DNA of 64,000 nucleotides from JAKFWI01 sp031398975 (GCA_031398975.1 JANNOI010000021.1:62001-126000), one strand, 5' to 3'. Positions 35,375 through 45,460 are shown, numbered from the stretch's first letter. Notes: generated by a model from the letters alone, not told the origin. Translations and numbers: made by a program.

Positions 35375-35584
35375 GGCGCCCGCGTCCGGGCTTGGCGCAC
35401 CGCGGCGTTCCGGCTAGCTCTGGAACGCGCCCGTGTCTGATGTTCCCCCGGATGCTTGCTTATAGACTTCCGCTCCGAACAGGACGGGTCTTGTTGCGCT
35501 GCTCGTCTTGGTGTCCAGTCTAGGGCGTAGCCGATGCGTGACGACACCCCCTCTCTTTCGCCCTGAGCCCGCCGGAGCGCCCTG

Positions 35585-36547
35585 ATGGCCCGTTCTCAAG
35601 CGCTGGAAAAAGCGCCCCAGGCCGGCTCTCCGCCGGCCCCGCCCTGGGGCGTTATGGAGGCGGAGGAGGCGCGTCGGCGGCGGGACTGGATGGGTTTCGT
35701 GCTGGCCGGCTTCGAGCGGCGCCTGCGCATGGCCGCCCCGTCTGAGCGTGCGCCCCCCCACGACCTCCACGCCGCCATGCGCCACATCCTGCTCGCGCCT
35801 TCCAAGCGCACCCGCGCGCTCTTGGCGGTGTTCGTCAGCGAGGCGCTGAACGCGGACGAGGAAGCGGCGATGGACGTCGCGTGCGTGATCGAATTCGTGC
35901 ACGCCGCCTCCCTGCTGCTGGACGATCTGCCCTGCATGGACGACGCCGCGCGCCGCCGCGGGCGCCCCTGCGCGCATCTGGTGTACGGGGAAGCGGTGGC
36001 GACGCTTGCCGCCGTCGCGCTCCTGAACCTCGCCTTCGCCACGCTCGCGCACTTGCCGAATACGAGCGATTCGGTGCGCGTGGGCCTGGGCGCGAAGCTT
36101 GCGGAAGTGGTGGGCTCGGGCGGGCTGATCGGGGGCCAGGTGGCGGACCTCGCGCCGGTGGCGGGGCGCACCATCGCGGAAGCGGAGGCGATCAACCGCC
36201 GCAAGACCGCCGTGCTGTTCGAGTTCGCCGTCACCGCAGCCGCCGCGCTCGCCGGGGCGGATACGGCGCGATGCGCGCACCTGACGCGCTATGCCGATGC
36301 GCTGGGCCTCGCCTTCCAATTGCTGGACGATTTGCGGGACGCGGGCGTCGTCACCCCCGATGCGGGCAAGGATTGCGGCAAGGACGCCGGCAAGCTGACC
36401 GTGGCCGCGCTGTCGGGGACGGAAGAAGCGCGCGCCCGACTTACTGCACACCTGGAAACCGCCTGGGCCGCGCTGGGGGAGGCCGGCGCCGCCACCCCCG
36501 CGCTTGAGGCGCTGATGCAGCTCTGCTTTGCGGACGTGTTCGCGTAA
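35585..36547 (+). CDS. crtE: Geranylgeranyl diphosphate synthase (polyprenyl synthetase family)
   Basis: The 320-residue enzyme would build C20 geranylgeranyl diphosphate from isopentenyl diphosphate and an allylic starter. The first Asp-rich motif is DDLPCMDD (residues 113-120) and the second is QLLDDLRDAG. MRHILLAPSKRTRALL carries the pyrophosphate-binding basic residues. Because it sits beside crtI, fni, crtZ, crtB and crtY, the C20 product most likely feeds carotenoid synthesis. A farnesyl-diphosphate synthase (ispA) role cannot be excluded by motif alone. It is convergent with crtI. Confidence 0.88.
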   Translation: MARSQALEKAPQAGSPPAPPWGVMEAEEARRRRDWMGFVLAGFERRLRMAAPSERAPPHDLHAAMRHILLAPSKRTRALLAVFVSEALNADEEAAMDVACVIEFVHAASLLLDDLPCMDDAARRRGRPCAHLVYGEAVATLAAVALLNLAFATLAHLPNTSDSVRVGLGAKLAEVVGSGGLIGGQVADLAPVAGRTIAEAEAINRRKTAVLFEFAVTAAAALAGADTARCAHLTRYADALGLAFQLLDDLRDAGVVTPDAGKDCGKDAGKLTVAALSGTEEARARLTAHLETAWAALGEAGAATPALEALMQLCFADVFA

Positions 36548-36551
36548 GTTT

Positions 36552-38096
36552 CTACGCAAGAACCGGCGAGGCGTCCCGGCCCAGCGTGTCGCGCAGGCGC
36601 GGCCCCGGCGGGGAAAGCAGCTGCTCCAGCACCCGCGCAGACGCCAGCACCCCCGGCATCCCCGCGCCCGGATGGGCCCCGGCGCCGACGAGATAGAGGT
36701 TCTCCACCCCCTCGGCGCGGTTGTGGAAGCGGAACCAGGCCGATTGCGTGAAGTGCGGCGCGATCAGGAAACCGGTGCCGGACACGCTCAAATAATCGGA
36801 CGCGAAGTTCTCCGGGGTCATGAAGAAATCCGCGGTGATCGTGTCCGCGAGGCCCGGCAGCAGGGTGCGGTCGAGCGCGGCGACGATGCGGTCGCGCAGT
36901 TTCGGCCCTTCCACCGCCCAATCGATATCGTGGGTCAGGTTGGGCACCGGGGCGAGGACGTAGAAGCTGTCGCAGCCGGGGGGCGCGAAGCTTGAATCGG
37001 TGGCGGTGGGGCGGTGCAGGTAGAGCGAGAAATCTTCCGCCAGCACGCCGCGGTCGAAGATGTCGGCCAGCAATTCCTTGAAGCGCGGCCCCATCCAGAT
37101 CGTGTGATGCGCGACGTCGGGATAGGTGCGCCGGGTCCCGAAATAGAGCACGAACAGGCCCATCGAAAGCCGCGCCGCGCCGCGCTTCAGGCGCACCGCT
37201 ACGTTCTGGCCCGCCTGGGGCAGCATCTTGGCGTACAGGTGCAGCGGATCGACGTTCGACACCACGATGTCCGCCCCCAGCGTCTCCCCGCCCTCGAGCG
37301 CCACGCCCACCGCGCGTCCGTTCTCCACCAGCACGCGCTCCACCGTGGTGCGGGTGCGGATGGCGACGCCCTGTTCCAGCAGCAGCCGCTCGAGCGCGTC
37401 CACGATCGCGCCGGTGCCCCCCATCGCGAACCACACCCCCCAGCGCCGCTCCAGATAATGGATCAGCCCATAGATGCTGGTGGTGGCGAAGGGGCTGCCG
37501 CCCACCAGCAGCGGCTGGATCGAGAGCGCCTGGCGGATCTTCTCGTGTTTCAGATGCTTGGCGATCAGGCTCCAGACCGAACGATAGCTTTCAAGCTCCG
37601 CCAGCCGCGGGGCCTGCTTCAGCATCGTCCAGAAATCGTGGAAGGGCGCGTCCGCGAGATCCACAAAGCCCGCCTCGAACAGCCGCCGCGAATGCTCGAG
37701 CAGGCGTTTGTAGCCCTCCACGTCCGGGGGATGGATGCGGGCGATCTCGCGCAGCGTGTCCTCTACCGAGCCGCCATAATCGAAGGTCGAACCGTCCTGG
37801 AAGTAAAACCGGTACCAGGGCGAGAGCGGCGTGAAGGTGACGTAGTCCTGCCGTTTCTTGCCGAACAAATCGAAGATCTCGTCGAACAGGAACGGCGCGG
37901 TGATCACGGTGGGGCCCGCGTCGTGGCGGAAGCCGTCACGTTCGAACACCTGGGCGCGCCCGCCCAGCCTCGGGCAGCGGTCCAGCAGGGTCACGCCATA
38001 GCCGCGCGCGCGCAGCCGGGCCGCGGCCGCCAGCCCCCCGAAGCCCCCGCCGATGACGATCGCCGCGCCCGGGGCGGCCGCTGGTTTCGCGCTCAT
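36552..38096 (-). CDS. crtI: Phytoene desaturase
   Basis: The 514-residue FAD-dependent enzyme carries out the successive desaturations of phytoene to lycopene at the membrane. It opens with the dinucleotide-binding motif [18 protein letters not shown] and [15 protein letters not shown]. It contains the substrate-domain [22 protein letters not shown], and ends with the CrtI signature [22 protein letters not shown]. The frame is open much further upstream, into the fni gene, but ATG 38096 overlaps the fni stop as ATGA and starts the family N-terminus. It follows fni in a two-gene unit. Confidence 0.94.
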   Translation of the reverse strand: MSAKPAAAPGAAIVIGGGFGGLAAAARLRARGYGVTLLDRCPRLGGRAQVFERDGFRHDAGPTVITAPFLFDEIFDLFGKKRQDYVTFTPLSPWYRFYFQDGSTFDYGGSVEDTLREIARIHPPDVEGYKRLLEHSRRLFEAGFVDLADAPFHDFWTMLKQAPRLAELESYRSVWSLIAKHLKHEKIRQALSIQPLLVGGSPFATTSIYGLIHYLERRWGVWFAMGGTGAIVDALERLLLEQGVAIRTRTTVERVLVENGRAVGVALEGGETLGADIVVSNVDPLHLYAKMLPQAGQNVAVRLKRGAARLSMGLFVLYFGTRRTYPDVAHHTIWMGPRFKELLADIFDRGVLAEDFSLYLHRPTATDSSFAPPGCDSFYVLAPVPNLTHDIDWAVEGPKLRDRIVAALDRTLLPGLADTITADFFMTPENFASDYLSVSGTGFLIAPHFTQSAWFRFHNRAEGVENLYLVGAGAHPGAGMPGVLASARVLEQLLSPPGPRLRDTLGRDASPVLA

Positions 38097-39121
38097 GCGG
38101 CGTCTCCTTCTTCCAAAAGTCGCGCGCGGCGCAGCGCGGAAAGATCCCCGCTGCCGGTGCAGAAGCACGCGATGCGCAATTCCGCGGCCAGCCGCTCGAA
38201 ATGGTCCACCACCGCCTGCGGGCTGATCAGCGCCGCACTCAGCACGCCCGCCGCCTGGCCTACGATCTCCGCGCCCAGCCGGATCGCCTTGGCGGCGTCC
38301 AGGCCCGTGCGCACCCCGCCCGAGGCGATCAGCGGGGTGTCCGGCGCCGCCGCATGGGCCTGGCGCACGGCGCGCGCGGTGGGCACGCCCCAGCCGCGGA
38401 ACGTCTCCCCCGCTTCCCCGCCCCCGGGGGAGCGCAGGCCCTCCACCGCCGCCCAACTGGTGCCGCCCGCGCCCGCGACGTCGATGGCGGCCACGCCCGC
38501 ATCGGCGAGCCGGCGCGCCACGGGCCCGGAAATCCCCGCGCCCACTTCTTTGACCACCACCGGCGCGGCGAGCCGCGCGCAGAGATCGCCGATCGCGGCC
38601 TCGACGCCGCGCCAATCGTGATCGCCTTCGGGCTGGAGCGCCTCCTGCAGCGGGTTCAGGTGCACGATCAGGGCGTCGGCCTCGATCATGTCCACGGCGC
38701 GGCGGGCGAGGTCCAGCGCGTCCGGCCGGCGCAGCTGGGCCGCGCCCAGATTGGCCAGAAGCAGCGTGTGCGCGCCGGCGCGCGCGCGCACCGCCGGCGT
38801 CAGCCCCGCATCGGCGGCCTGCTCCAGCGCCACGCGCTGGGAGCCCACGCCGAGCGCGATGCCCAGCGCGCCTGCGGCCTCCGCGAGGCTCGCATTGATC
38901 GCCTCCGCCCGGGCGGGGCCTCCCGTCATGGAGCTGATCATGAAGGGGAGCGAAAGGCGCTTGCCCAGAAACGTCCGGCTAAGGTCGATGCTTTCGAGCG
39001 CGAGCTCGGGCAGCGCGCAATGCTCGAACGCGACCGCGCCAAAGCCCGCGTCCCGGCTCGCGCCCGCTTTGCCGGACAGCACGATTTCCAGGTGGTCTTC
39101 CTTGCGATCGGTGATGCGCAT
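38093..39121 (-). CDS. fni: Isopentenyl-diphosphate delta-isomerase, type 2
   Basis: This 342-residue FMN enzyme interconverts isopentenyl and dimethylallyl diphosphate. Type 2 features are [12 protein letters not shown] at the N-terminus, [57 protein letters not shown], the [11 protein letters not shown] motif and the phosphate-binding [16 protein letters not shown]. It is not related in sequence to the Nudix type 1 enzyme. It supplies the allylic primer for CrtE and is coupled to crtI by a four-base overlap. The start diverges from crtZ across 76 bases, probably a shared control region. Confidence 0.94.
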   Translation of the reverse strand: MRITDRKEDHLEIVLSGKAGASRDAGFGAVAFEHCALPELALESIDLSRTFLGKRLSLPFMISSMTGGPARAEAINASLAEAAGALGIALGVGSQRVALEQAADAGLTPAVRARAGAHTLLLANLGAAQLRRPDALDLARRAVDMIEADALIVHLNPLQEALQPEGDHDWRGVEAAIGDLCARLAAPVVVKEVGAGISGPVARRLADAGVAAIDVAGAGGTSWAAVEGLRSPGGGEAGETFRGWGVPTARAVRQAHAAAPDTPLIASGGVRTGLDAAKAIRLGAEIVGQAAGVLSAALISPQAVVDHFERLAAELRIACFCTGSGDLSALRRARLLEEGDAA

Positions 39122-39197
39122 CGCGGCGGGCCTATGGCTGGGCGGGGCTTCTGGTCTATCTTAGGCTGCACACGGCCAGGAGCATAATGGAGCGACC

Positions 39198-39653
39198 ATG
39201 GCGGCGGCGGCGATCGTGATCGGGACGTTCTTGGCGATGGAGGGCGTGGCGTGGTGGACGCACCGCTATGTCATGCATGGCTGGCTGTGGGTGTTGCACC
39301 GCTCCCACCACCGCCCGCGGCGCGGGGCGTTCGAGCTGAACGATCTGTTTGCGGTGTTCTTCGCCGTGCCCGCCGTCGCGCTGGTCGCGGCGGGGGTGAG
39401 CGGTTACCCGGCGCTGTTGTGGGTGGGCGTGGGGGTGACGCTCTATGGGGTGTTTTACGCCTTGTTTCATGATGTTCTCGTGCACCGGCGCGCCCGGCAC
39501 CGCTACAGCCCACGCCGCGGCTATCTGGCGCGCATCCACCAGGCCCATCATATCCACCACGCGGTGCGCACCAAGCATGGGGCGGTGTCGTTCGGCTTCC
39601 TGTTCGCGCCGGACCCTGCACGTCTGCGCGCCAAGCTCTCCGGGCGGGGCTGA
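39198..39653 (+). CDS. crtZ: Beta-carotene 3-hydroxylase
   Basis: The 151-residue membrane di-iron hydroxylase adds hydroxyl groups at C3 of the beta-ionone rings, giving cryptoxanthin and zeaxanthin. The His boxes of the fatty-acid-hydroxylase superfamily are all present: HRYVMHG, HRSHHRP, HDVLVHRR and HQAHHIHH. At least three hydrophobic helices are visible. No crtW ketolase and no crtX glucosyltransferase are in the cluster, so zeaxanthin is the predicted end product from this locus. It is the only gene of this part on the plus strand and converges with crtB. Confidence 0.92.
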   Translation: MAAAAIVIGTFLAMEGVAWWTHRYVMHGWLWVLHRSHHRPRRGAFELNDLFAVFFAVPAVALVAAGVSGYPALLWVGVGVTLYGVFYALFHDVLVHRRARHRYSPRRGYLARIHQAHHIHHAVRTKHGAVSFGFLFAPDPARLRAKLSGRG

Positions 39654-39670
39654 CGCGCGCGCCCCAAAGA

Positions 39671-40555
39671 TCAGAGTTCCAGATCAGGCTTCGTCCATAG
39701 GCCTTGGCGCGGGCGCGCGGGCGCGCCGCCGGCGCCCCAGAGCGCAGGGGCCGCATCGCCCAGCGCGAGCACAGCGCTGGCGGCCTTGCGCGGCTTGGAG
39801 ACGATGGCGCGCGTCTCATAGCCGCGGGCGGCGACGAGGCGGGCGATCTCGCGATAGATGCGCCGCGCCGCCGCGATCCCCCAGGCCGCCTTGAACGGCA
39901 GCCGCCGCAGCCCGATCAACGCGCTCTCATAATAGGCCTCCGCCAGCGCGAGCAGCGCCGCCACCGCCTCGGCCTCTCCCTTGGCCAGCAGATCGGCGGG
40001 CAGATAGACGCGCCCGATCGCTGCGTCCCCGCGCACGTCTCGGCAGATATTCGTGAGCTGGAAGGCGATCCCCAGATCGGCGGCGCGGTGCAGCGTGGCG
40101 GCGTCGCGCACGCCCATGATGATGGCCATCATCACCCCCACCACGCCGGCCACATGGTAGCAATAATCGAGCGTGTCCTCGATCGTCTCGTAGCGGCGCT
40201 CCACAGCGTCCATCTCGAAGCCGGCGATCAAGTCCAGCGGGTGCTGGGGGGACATGGAATGGCGCCTCGCGACCCGCGCCAGCGCCTCGAAAGCCAAGCC
40301 CTCCGGGCGGCCCTCGAGCGCTTCGAGCGTCCGCTGGCGCAGCTGCGCCAGGCGCGCCTCGATCGGCTCGGCGGGGGCTTCGCCGGGAAAGCCCATCCGC
40401 TGGCCGTCGATCACGTCGTCGCAATAGCGGCACCAAGCATAGAGAAGCATGGCGTCTTCGCGCATCCCCGGGGGCAGCAGGCGCGCCGCGCCGTGAAAGC
40501 TCTTTGATCCGTCCCGCAGGCTTGTCGCCGCGAAGTCGAGCACGGGGTCAGACAT
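39671..40555 (-). CDS. crtB: Phytoene synthase
   Basis: This 294-residue enzyme condenses two geranylgeranyl diphosphates head to head to phytoene. The first Asp-rich motif is in LYAWCRYCDDVIDG, and the second region is TNICRDVRGDAAIGRVYLP, where the squalene/phytoene synthase signature has a single Asp followed by GD. DDVIDG and the GIAFQLTNICRD block are diagnostic. ATG 40555 lies inside the end of crtY (8-base overlap), so the two are translationally coupled. The C-terminus ends KPDLEL. Confidence 0.93.
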   Translation of the reverse strand: MSDPVLDFAATSLRDGSKSFHGAARLLPPGMREDAMLLYAWCRYCDDVIDGQRMGFPGEAPAEPIEARLAQLRQRTLEALEGRPEGLAFEALARVARRHSMSPQHPLDLIAGFEMDAVERRYETIEDTLDYCYHVAGVVGVMMAIIMGVRDAATLHRAADLGIAFQLTNICRDVRGDAAIGRVYLPADLLAKGEAEAVAALLALAEAYYESALIGLRRLPFKAAWGIAAARRIYREIARLVAARGYETRAIVSKPRKAASAVLALGDAAPALWGAGGAPARPRQGLWTKPDLEL

Positions 40556-41675
40556 GGCGGCCCGCCGCGGCCCGCAGCGCCGGTCCAACCGGCACCGGAG
40601 GCGCCCCCATCAGGATGCGGGCGGCGTCCGCCCACGTCGTCTCCCCGGCGTAGAAGCGCCGGATCACGCCGCCCGGCATGGTGTAGAAACGCTGCAGCAC
40701 GCGGTAGCGCTGCGCGGAGGGGGCGGCCTGGAACAGCATCCGATTAAGCGCCCGGTAGAAGCCGCGCCCGCGCCAGAGCCGCGCCCCGTAATCGCGCAGG
40801 CCGCCGACGCCGTTTTGGGCGATGAAATCGGCCACGCGCACCGCATCGGGTAGGCTGTAGCCGGTGACGGGGTGGAAAAACAGGCCGCGCATCCCGATCG
40901 GAATTGGGGCCAGATCCTGCGGCCAGGCGCGATCGAAGTCCCCGCCCAGCGCCAGCGGCAGCACGCCCTCTTCTTGCCGCACCACGCGCGCGATCGCCCA
41001 GCCTTGGGCGGCGGCGTAGGCGTGCATGCCCGCGTGCAGCGCCTCTGCGCGCAATTCCGGCCCGTCGGTGTAATAGGTGTCTTCGATCAGCACGCGCGTG
41101 GGCGAAAAGGGCAGGGCGTAGACGAAGCGATAGCCCTCCCTCTGGGCCACCGTCGCGTCCATGATCACCGGATGGTCGAGCCCGTGGGGGGCGGCGAGCT
41201 CCACCTCGAGGCCGGCGAATTTCTGGAACGCGATGTCCACCCCCGGAAGGTCCCTGACCCCGCGCGCGTCCAGCACCGCGCCCGCCTCGATCCGCGTCCC
41301 GTCCGCGAGCGTCGCCCCGGCGGCGGAAGCCTCCACGACCTCGGCGCCAAAGCGCAGCGCCTCGCCCAGCCGCGTCGTGAGCCCCGCATGGAAACTCGCG
41401 TCGGTGATGGCGTTGTAGCCCGCCTTCAGCACCCGGCTGTGGGCGGGAAACCGTACTTCTTGCGCGGGCCAGCTCTTGGCGGTCAGCGGCGCGATCCAAG
41501 CGCGCGCCGAAGGCGTCAGGTCCCCGTCGTGGAAGCACCAGGTGTGCGAGCCCCCGGCCCGGGCGGCCTGTTCGAGCACGAGCACGGCCAGATCCGGGCG
41601 CGCCTCCCGCAGCCGATAGGCCGTGAGCCCCCCCGCCAGGCCGCCGCCGAGGATCAGAACGTCGACACGCTGCAT
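40548..41675 (-). CDS. crtY: Lycopene beta-cyclase
   Basis: The 375-residue CrtY-type flavoprotein forms the two beta-ionone rings of beta-carotene from lycopene. The dinucleotide fold is DVLILGGGLAGGLTAYRL, with the CrtY motif SHTWCFHD following. Later blocks include FQKFAGLEV, YRFVYALPFSPTRVLIEDTYY, FHPVTGYSLPDAVRVA and the RFYTMPGGVIRRFYAG region near the C-terminus. It is first in the crtY-crtB pair on the minus strand. The upstream gap to the DUF2141 gene (41676-41773) shows no further gene. Confidence 0.94.
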   Translation of the reverse strand: MQRVDVLILGGGLAGGLTAYRLREARPDLAVLVLEQAARAGGSHTWCFHDGDLTPSARAWIAPLTAKSWPAQEVRFPAHSRVLKAGYNAITDASFHAGLTTRLGEALRFGAEVVEASAAGATLADGTRIEAGAVLDARGVRDLPGVDIAFQKFAGLEVELAAPHGLDHPVIMDATVAQREGYRFVYALPFSPTRVLIEDTYYTDGPELRAEALHAGMHAYAAAQGWAIARVVRQEEGVLPLALGGDFDRAWPQDLAPIPIGMRGLFFHPVTGYSLPDAVRVADFIAQNGVGGLRDYGARLWRGRGFYRALNRMLFQAAPSAQRYRVLQRFYTMPGGVIRRFYAGETTWADAARILMGAPPVPVGPALRAAAGRHV

Positions 41676-41773
41676 GAACGCTCAGCCTTCCCGCGAAGCG
41701 GCCGCCCCCCGCCTCTTTAGCGCTTTATCGCAAGGCTTTGTAAGCGCAATCGAGCGCGCCGCCGCGGCCCGCC

Positions 41774-42211
41774 TCAGCGCGACATCGACACCGAAGGCGC
41801 AGGGCCTGGATGCTCGAAGGCGGCGGCGTCGAAGCGGGGCGGCCCCATCCCGGACGGCTTGCCCGAAACGCCATAGGGTTCGGACGGCATGCCCAGCAGG
41901 TTCGGGTTCGCCCCGCCGTCGCCGTCCACGTCCAGCAGAGCGGAAATGGCGTAGCGGCCGGGCGGCACGTCGCCGAAATCCACCTCCATGGCGCCGGGCG
42001 TCGGCGTCACTTGCAGGCGCTTGAAGGGCTTGCCTTTGTCGCAATTGGGAAATTTCTCGGCCTGGGACCAGAGGCACAGATAAAGCTTGCCTTCAGCGGG
42101 CGCGACATTGGCGACGCTCACGGTCAGCGGGGCGGCGTGGGCGGCGCCCGTCATCAGGGCCAGCGCCGCGGCGGGCGCGGCCAGCGTCTGGAGCATGCGC
42201 ATCATTTTCAT
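41774..42211 (-). CDS. Secreted DUF2141-family protein
   Basis: This 145-residue protein has a signal peptide (MKMMRMLQTLAAPAAALALMTGAAHA, cut after AHA). A single DUF2141 domain follows: LTVSVANVAPAEGKLYLCLW, CDKGKPFKRLQV, VDFGDVPPGRYAISALLDVDGDGGANPNLLGMPSEPYGVS. The DVDGDG loop looks like a Ca2+-binding-type turn. The family is periplasmic and of unknown function. ATG 42211 is preferred over ATG 42220 because AAGG is then 9 bases upstream. From memory it is often near carotenoid genes in alphaproteobacteria, and here it sits directly beside crtY. Confidence 0.85.
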   Translation of the reverse strand: MKMMRMLQTLAAPAAALALMTGAAHAAPLTVSVANVAPAEGKLYLCLWSQAEKFPNCDKGKPFKRLQVTPTPGAMEVDFGDVPPGRYAISALLDVDGDGGANPNLLGMPSEPYGVSGKPSGMGPPRFDAAAFEHPGPAPSVSMSR

Positions 42212-42295
42212 CGGAAACATCCTTGGGTCGAGAGCCGCCTGCCGTTTATCTAGGCGCTACTCAAACGATTGACAAACCCGCCGCGCACCCAGGCC

Positions 42296-43375
42296 TCACG
42301 CCAGCCGCTCCAGCACCACCGTGCCGATCGAATAGCCCGCTCCGAACGAACACACCAAGCCTAAGGCGCCCGGCGGCAGATCCTGCGAATGCAGGTGGAA
42401 GGCGATGATGGAGCCCGCGCTCGACGTATTGGCGTAGGTATCGAGCACGGTGGGGCTTTCCTCGGGCGCGGCTTCCCGGCCCAGCACGCGCTGGGCGATC
42501 AGGCGGTTCATGTTGGCGTTGGCCTGGTGCAGCCAGAGGCGGCTGAGATCGGTCGGGGCCAGGTTCAGCGCCGCAAGCTGATCGAGGATCATGTCGGCGG
42601 CCAACGGCACGACTTCCTTGAACACCTTGCGCCCCTCCTGGACGAACAGCTTGTCCGGCGCGTTCGCGGTGTCGGGGGCGGTGCGGTTGAGGAAGCCGAA
42701 ATTGTTGCGGATGGCGTTGGAGAAGCGGGTCTTGAGCCGGGTGCCCCGGATCGCCCAGCCGCCTTGGCCCGCGCGGTCGGTCGTCTCCAACAGCAAGGCG
42801 GTGGCGACATCGCCGAAGATGAAATGGCTGTCGCGGTCGCGGAAATTGAGGTGGCCGGAGCAGATTTCAGGATTGACGATCAGCACGCTGCGCGCGTCGC
42901 CCGCTCGGATGAGGTCTGCGCCCACCTGCACCGCGAAGGTCGCCGAGGAGCACGCCACGTTCATGTCGAACGCGAAGCCCTCCGCGCCCAGCGCGTCCTG
43001 GATCTCGATGGCGATCGCAGGGTAAGCGCGCTGCATGTTGGAGGCCGCGCACAGGACCGCGTCCACCTCCCCCGCCTCGCGCCCGGCGCGGGCGAGCGCG
43101 TCGCGCGCGGCGGCCACGCCCATTTCGGCCATGATGGAGATCTGGTCGTTGCGCCGCTCCGGCAGGCGCGGGGCCATGATCGCGGGATCGAGCACGCCGG
43201 CCTTGTCCACCAGGTAACGCGATTTGACGCCCGAGGCCTTCTCGATGAATTCCGCGCTCGAGGGGGACACGCCCGCCTGCGCGGCATAGGCGTTGAAACT
43301 GGCCACCAGCGCTTCATTGGGCACGGCGTGTCCCGGCGTATAGAGGCCGGTGGCGGAGAGGCGGACGCCGTTCAT
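42296..43375 (-). CDS. 3-oxoacyl-ACP synthase III-like ketosynthase
   Basis: The 359-residue thiolase-fold enzyme resembles FabH. It has the active-site Cys in NVACSSATFAVQ, the His in LWLHQANANMNR and the Asn in DTYANTSSAGSI, giving the Cys-His-Asn triad. It normally condenses an acyl-CoA starter with malonyl-ACP. It is longer than E. coli FabH (317) and has an extended N-terminal part (LYTPGHAVPNEALVASF), like the KASIII paralogues in lipid or secondary pathways. No acyl-carrier-protein gene is adjacent. Whether it serves primary fatty-acid initiation cannot be decided here. Confidence 0.9.
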   Translation of the reverse strand: MNGVRLSATGLYTPGHAVPNEALVASFNAYAAQAGVSPSSAEFIEKASGVKSRYLVDKAGVLDPAIMAPRLPERRNDQISIMAEMGVAAARDALARAGREAGEVDAVLCAASNMQRAYPAIAIEIQDALGAEGFAFDMNVACSSATFAVQVGADLIRAGDARSVLIVNPEICSGHLNFRDRDSHFIFGDVATALLLETTDRAGQGGWAIRGTRLKTRFSNAIRNNFGFLNRTAPDTANAPDKLFVQEGRKVFKEVVPLAADMILDQLAALNLAPTDLSRLWLHQANANMNRLIAQRVLGREAAPEESPTVLDTYANTSSAGSIIAFHLHSQDLPPGALGLVCSFGAGYSIGTVVLERLA

Positions 43376-43460
43376 GGGAAACCCTGGCGCCCGTGCGGCG
43401 TCTTGACCCTGGCATAAGGCACAAACCGAAAGCCTGCCAGCGCCTCACGCCTCACACGCC

Positions 43461-44282
43461 TCACGCCTCCCGCTCGCCCCCCGGCAGCAGCAGCCAGGGC
43501 GGGGGGGCGAGCCGCACGGGCCGCCCCTCTGCGGTCAACGCGATCCCGGCCGTGATCGCCTCCTGCGCACGGTCCACCCGCAGCAGAGCGAGCGCCCGGC
43601 CGGCCATGCCGGTGCGGATCTCGCCGAGTTCTGCGGGGCCAGCGGTGACCGCCGCCCCGAAGGCGGGGGCGGGGCCCTCGAACGCCACGGGGCAGAATTT
43701 CCGCCGGGTCGTGGCCCGCCGCTTCATCCGGCTCACATTCTCCTGCCCCACGAAGCACCCCTTCTGGAAGCCGGCCCCGTTCAGCTCCTCAAACAAAGCC
43801 TCCAGCGCAAACACCTCCTCGGGCGCCGCGTCGGCCACGAGATCTGGCGCGCCTGCGGCGAGGCGGGCCCGGCGGTAGGCTTCGGGCTCGGCCTCGGGCG
43901 GGGGCCCGTCCGCAGGCGCAAGGCGCCGGCGCGGCAGGGCGGGCAGGCGCGGGTCCTCCACCCCCTCGGAATCGGCATAGATTCCGAGGCCTTCCTCCGC
44001 CGGCCCGATCGTCACGTTCGCGCGCAGGCGGTACATCATCAGCTTCTGGCGCAGCCCGGCCGCCCGCGCGACCGCCACGTCGATCCCGAAGCCCCCCTCC
44101 CGCCGCCACAGCACGAAATCCGCGAACACCTTGCCTTGCGGCGTCAACAGCCCCGCATACAGCGCCGGCGCGTGCGCCAGGAGCGCGATGTCCTGGGTGA
44201 TCAGGTTCTGCAGGAACGCTTCCGCGTCCGGCCCGGATACAGGCAAAAGCACGCGGTCAAGGCGCAGCGGGGCGGCGGGCAT
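43461..44282 (-). CDS. ygfZ: Folate-binding iron-sulfur repair protein YgfZ
   Basis: This 273-residue protein is a GcvT-like folate-binding protein that supports iron-sulfur enzyme maturation and repair. The diagnostic motif KGCFVGQENVSRMKRRATTRRK lies near residue 175, and the N-terminus LDRVLLPVSGPDAEAFLQNLITQD binds the folate-site fold. No second catalytic aminomethyl-transferase block is present. It is transcribed away from the glycosyltransferase gene, with a 62-base spacer. Confidence 0.92.
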   Translation of the reverse strand: MPAAPLRLDRVLLPVSGPDAEAFLQNLITQDIALLAHAPALYAGLLTPQGKVFADFVLWRREGGFGIDVAVARAAGLRQKLMMYRLRANVTIGPAEEGLGIYADSEGVEDPRLPALPRRRLAPADGPPPEAEPEAYRRARLAAGAPDLVADAAPEEVFALEALFEELNGAGFQKGCFVGQENVSRMKRRATTRRKFCPVAFEGPAPAFGAAVTAGPAELGEIRTGMAGRALALLRVDRAQEAITAGIALTAEGRPVRLAPPPWLLLPGGEREA

Positions 44283-44344
44283 CGCGTTGAGATGGCCCCG
44301 CGGGCGCGCTTGGCAAGCCGGCGTGCGCCCCCTAAAGCGCGGCC

Positions 44345-45307
44345 ATGGCCAGGCTGCTCTTCATCACCGCCAACCGCATCGGCGACGCCGCCCTCTCTAC
44401 CGCCGCGCTGGAAGAGGCGATGGCGCGCACGCCGGGGGCGGGTGTGGTGATCGCGTGCGGGGCGGCGGCCGCGCCCCTCTTCCGCGCCGTGCCGGGCCTG
44501 GAGAGCCTCCACCCTTTCGTCAAGCAGCGCGGGGGCCGCCATTGGGTGGGGCTGTGGCGGGCGCTGTCGGGGCGGCCTTACACGCTGGCGGTGGATCTGC
44601 GCGGCTCGCTCTTGACCTATGGGCTTCCATGCCGCGAACGCATCGTGTTCCGCAAGAACCCGCGGGTGCAGCACAAGCTCGAGGAATGGGCCGCGCTCAT
44701 GGGGGCCAGCGCCGCCCGCGGTCCCAAAATCCACCTGAACGCAGAGGCGCGGCGCGCGGCGGATGCGGTCATCGGCGCCGACAAGCCGATCCTGGCGCTG
44801 GGGCCGGGGGCGAATTTCATCGGCAAGATCTGGCCGCAGGAGCGGTTTGAGCGGCTGGCGCGGGGCCTGGCGGGGCCGGGCGGGCCGCTGGCGGGGGCGC
44901 GCGTCGTGCTGCTGGGCGGGCCGGGAGACGAGGCGGCGGCGGGGGCGCTGGCGGCGGCGCTTGCGGGGGCGGGGATCGAGAGCGTGAACGCCGCAGCCCG
45001 CCTCGATCTGCTGGCGACGGCGGCGCTGCTCGAGCGCGTAACGCTTTTCGTGGGCAATGATTCCGGGCTCATGCACATCGCCGCCGCCATGGGCGCGGCC
45101 ACGATCGGGCTGTTCGGACCCACCGACGAGCAGGTGTACGGCCCCCGGGGGCCGCGCGCGCGGGCGGTGCGGGGACCGCGTAGCTTCACCGACCTTGTAG
45201 GCCTGACCGACCTGACGCGGGTGCGCCATTCGATGATGGGCGATCTGGAGGTGGAGCGGGTGGAGGCGGCGGCCCTCGAAGTGTTGAGCGCGGGCGGCTT
45301 ACGCTGA
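44345..45307 (+). CDS. Glycosyltransferase family 9 (heptosyltransferase-like)
   Basis: The 320-residue GT-B enzyme matches family 9, which transfers heptose or similar sugars to the LPS inner core at the cytoplasmic face of the inner membrane. The start LLFITANRIGDAALST corresponds to the family's N-terminal RxxxIGD motif. LALGPGANFIGKIWPQERF and FVGNDSGLMHIAAAMGAATIGLFGPTD are the C-terminal donor-site signatures. WaaC and WaaF are not distinguishable here. No other LPS genes are nearby. Confidence 0.88.
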   Translation: MARLLFITANRIGDAALSTAALEEAMARTPGAGVVIACGAAAAPLFRAVPGLESLHPFVKQRGGRHWVGLWRALSGRPYTLAVDLRGSLLTYGLPCRERIVFRKNPRVQHKLEEWAALMGASAARGPKIHLNAEARRAADAVIGADKPILALGPGANFIGKIWPQERFERLARGLAGPGGPLAGARVVLLGGPGDEAAAGALAAALAGAGIESVNAAARLDLLATAALLERVTLFVGNDSGLMHIAAAMGAATIGLFGPTDEQVYGPRGPRARAVRGPRSFTDLVGLTDLTRVRHSMMGDLEVERVEAAALEVLSAGGLR

Positions 45308-45460
45308 TCCCGCGCTTCACGCCCGGCGCGAAATCTTCGCTCTCCCTCCGGAAGCAATGATCTGGATAGAAGTTATGAACCATTGGCGCCCATCCTGCGG
45401 AACGCATGCGCGCCCTTACCCTGCCCTTGGGCGGGGGCGCGGGGCTGGGAGATTGGCCTC

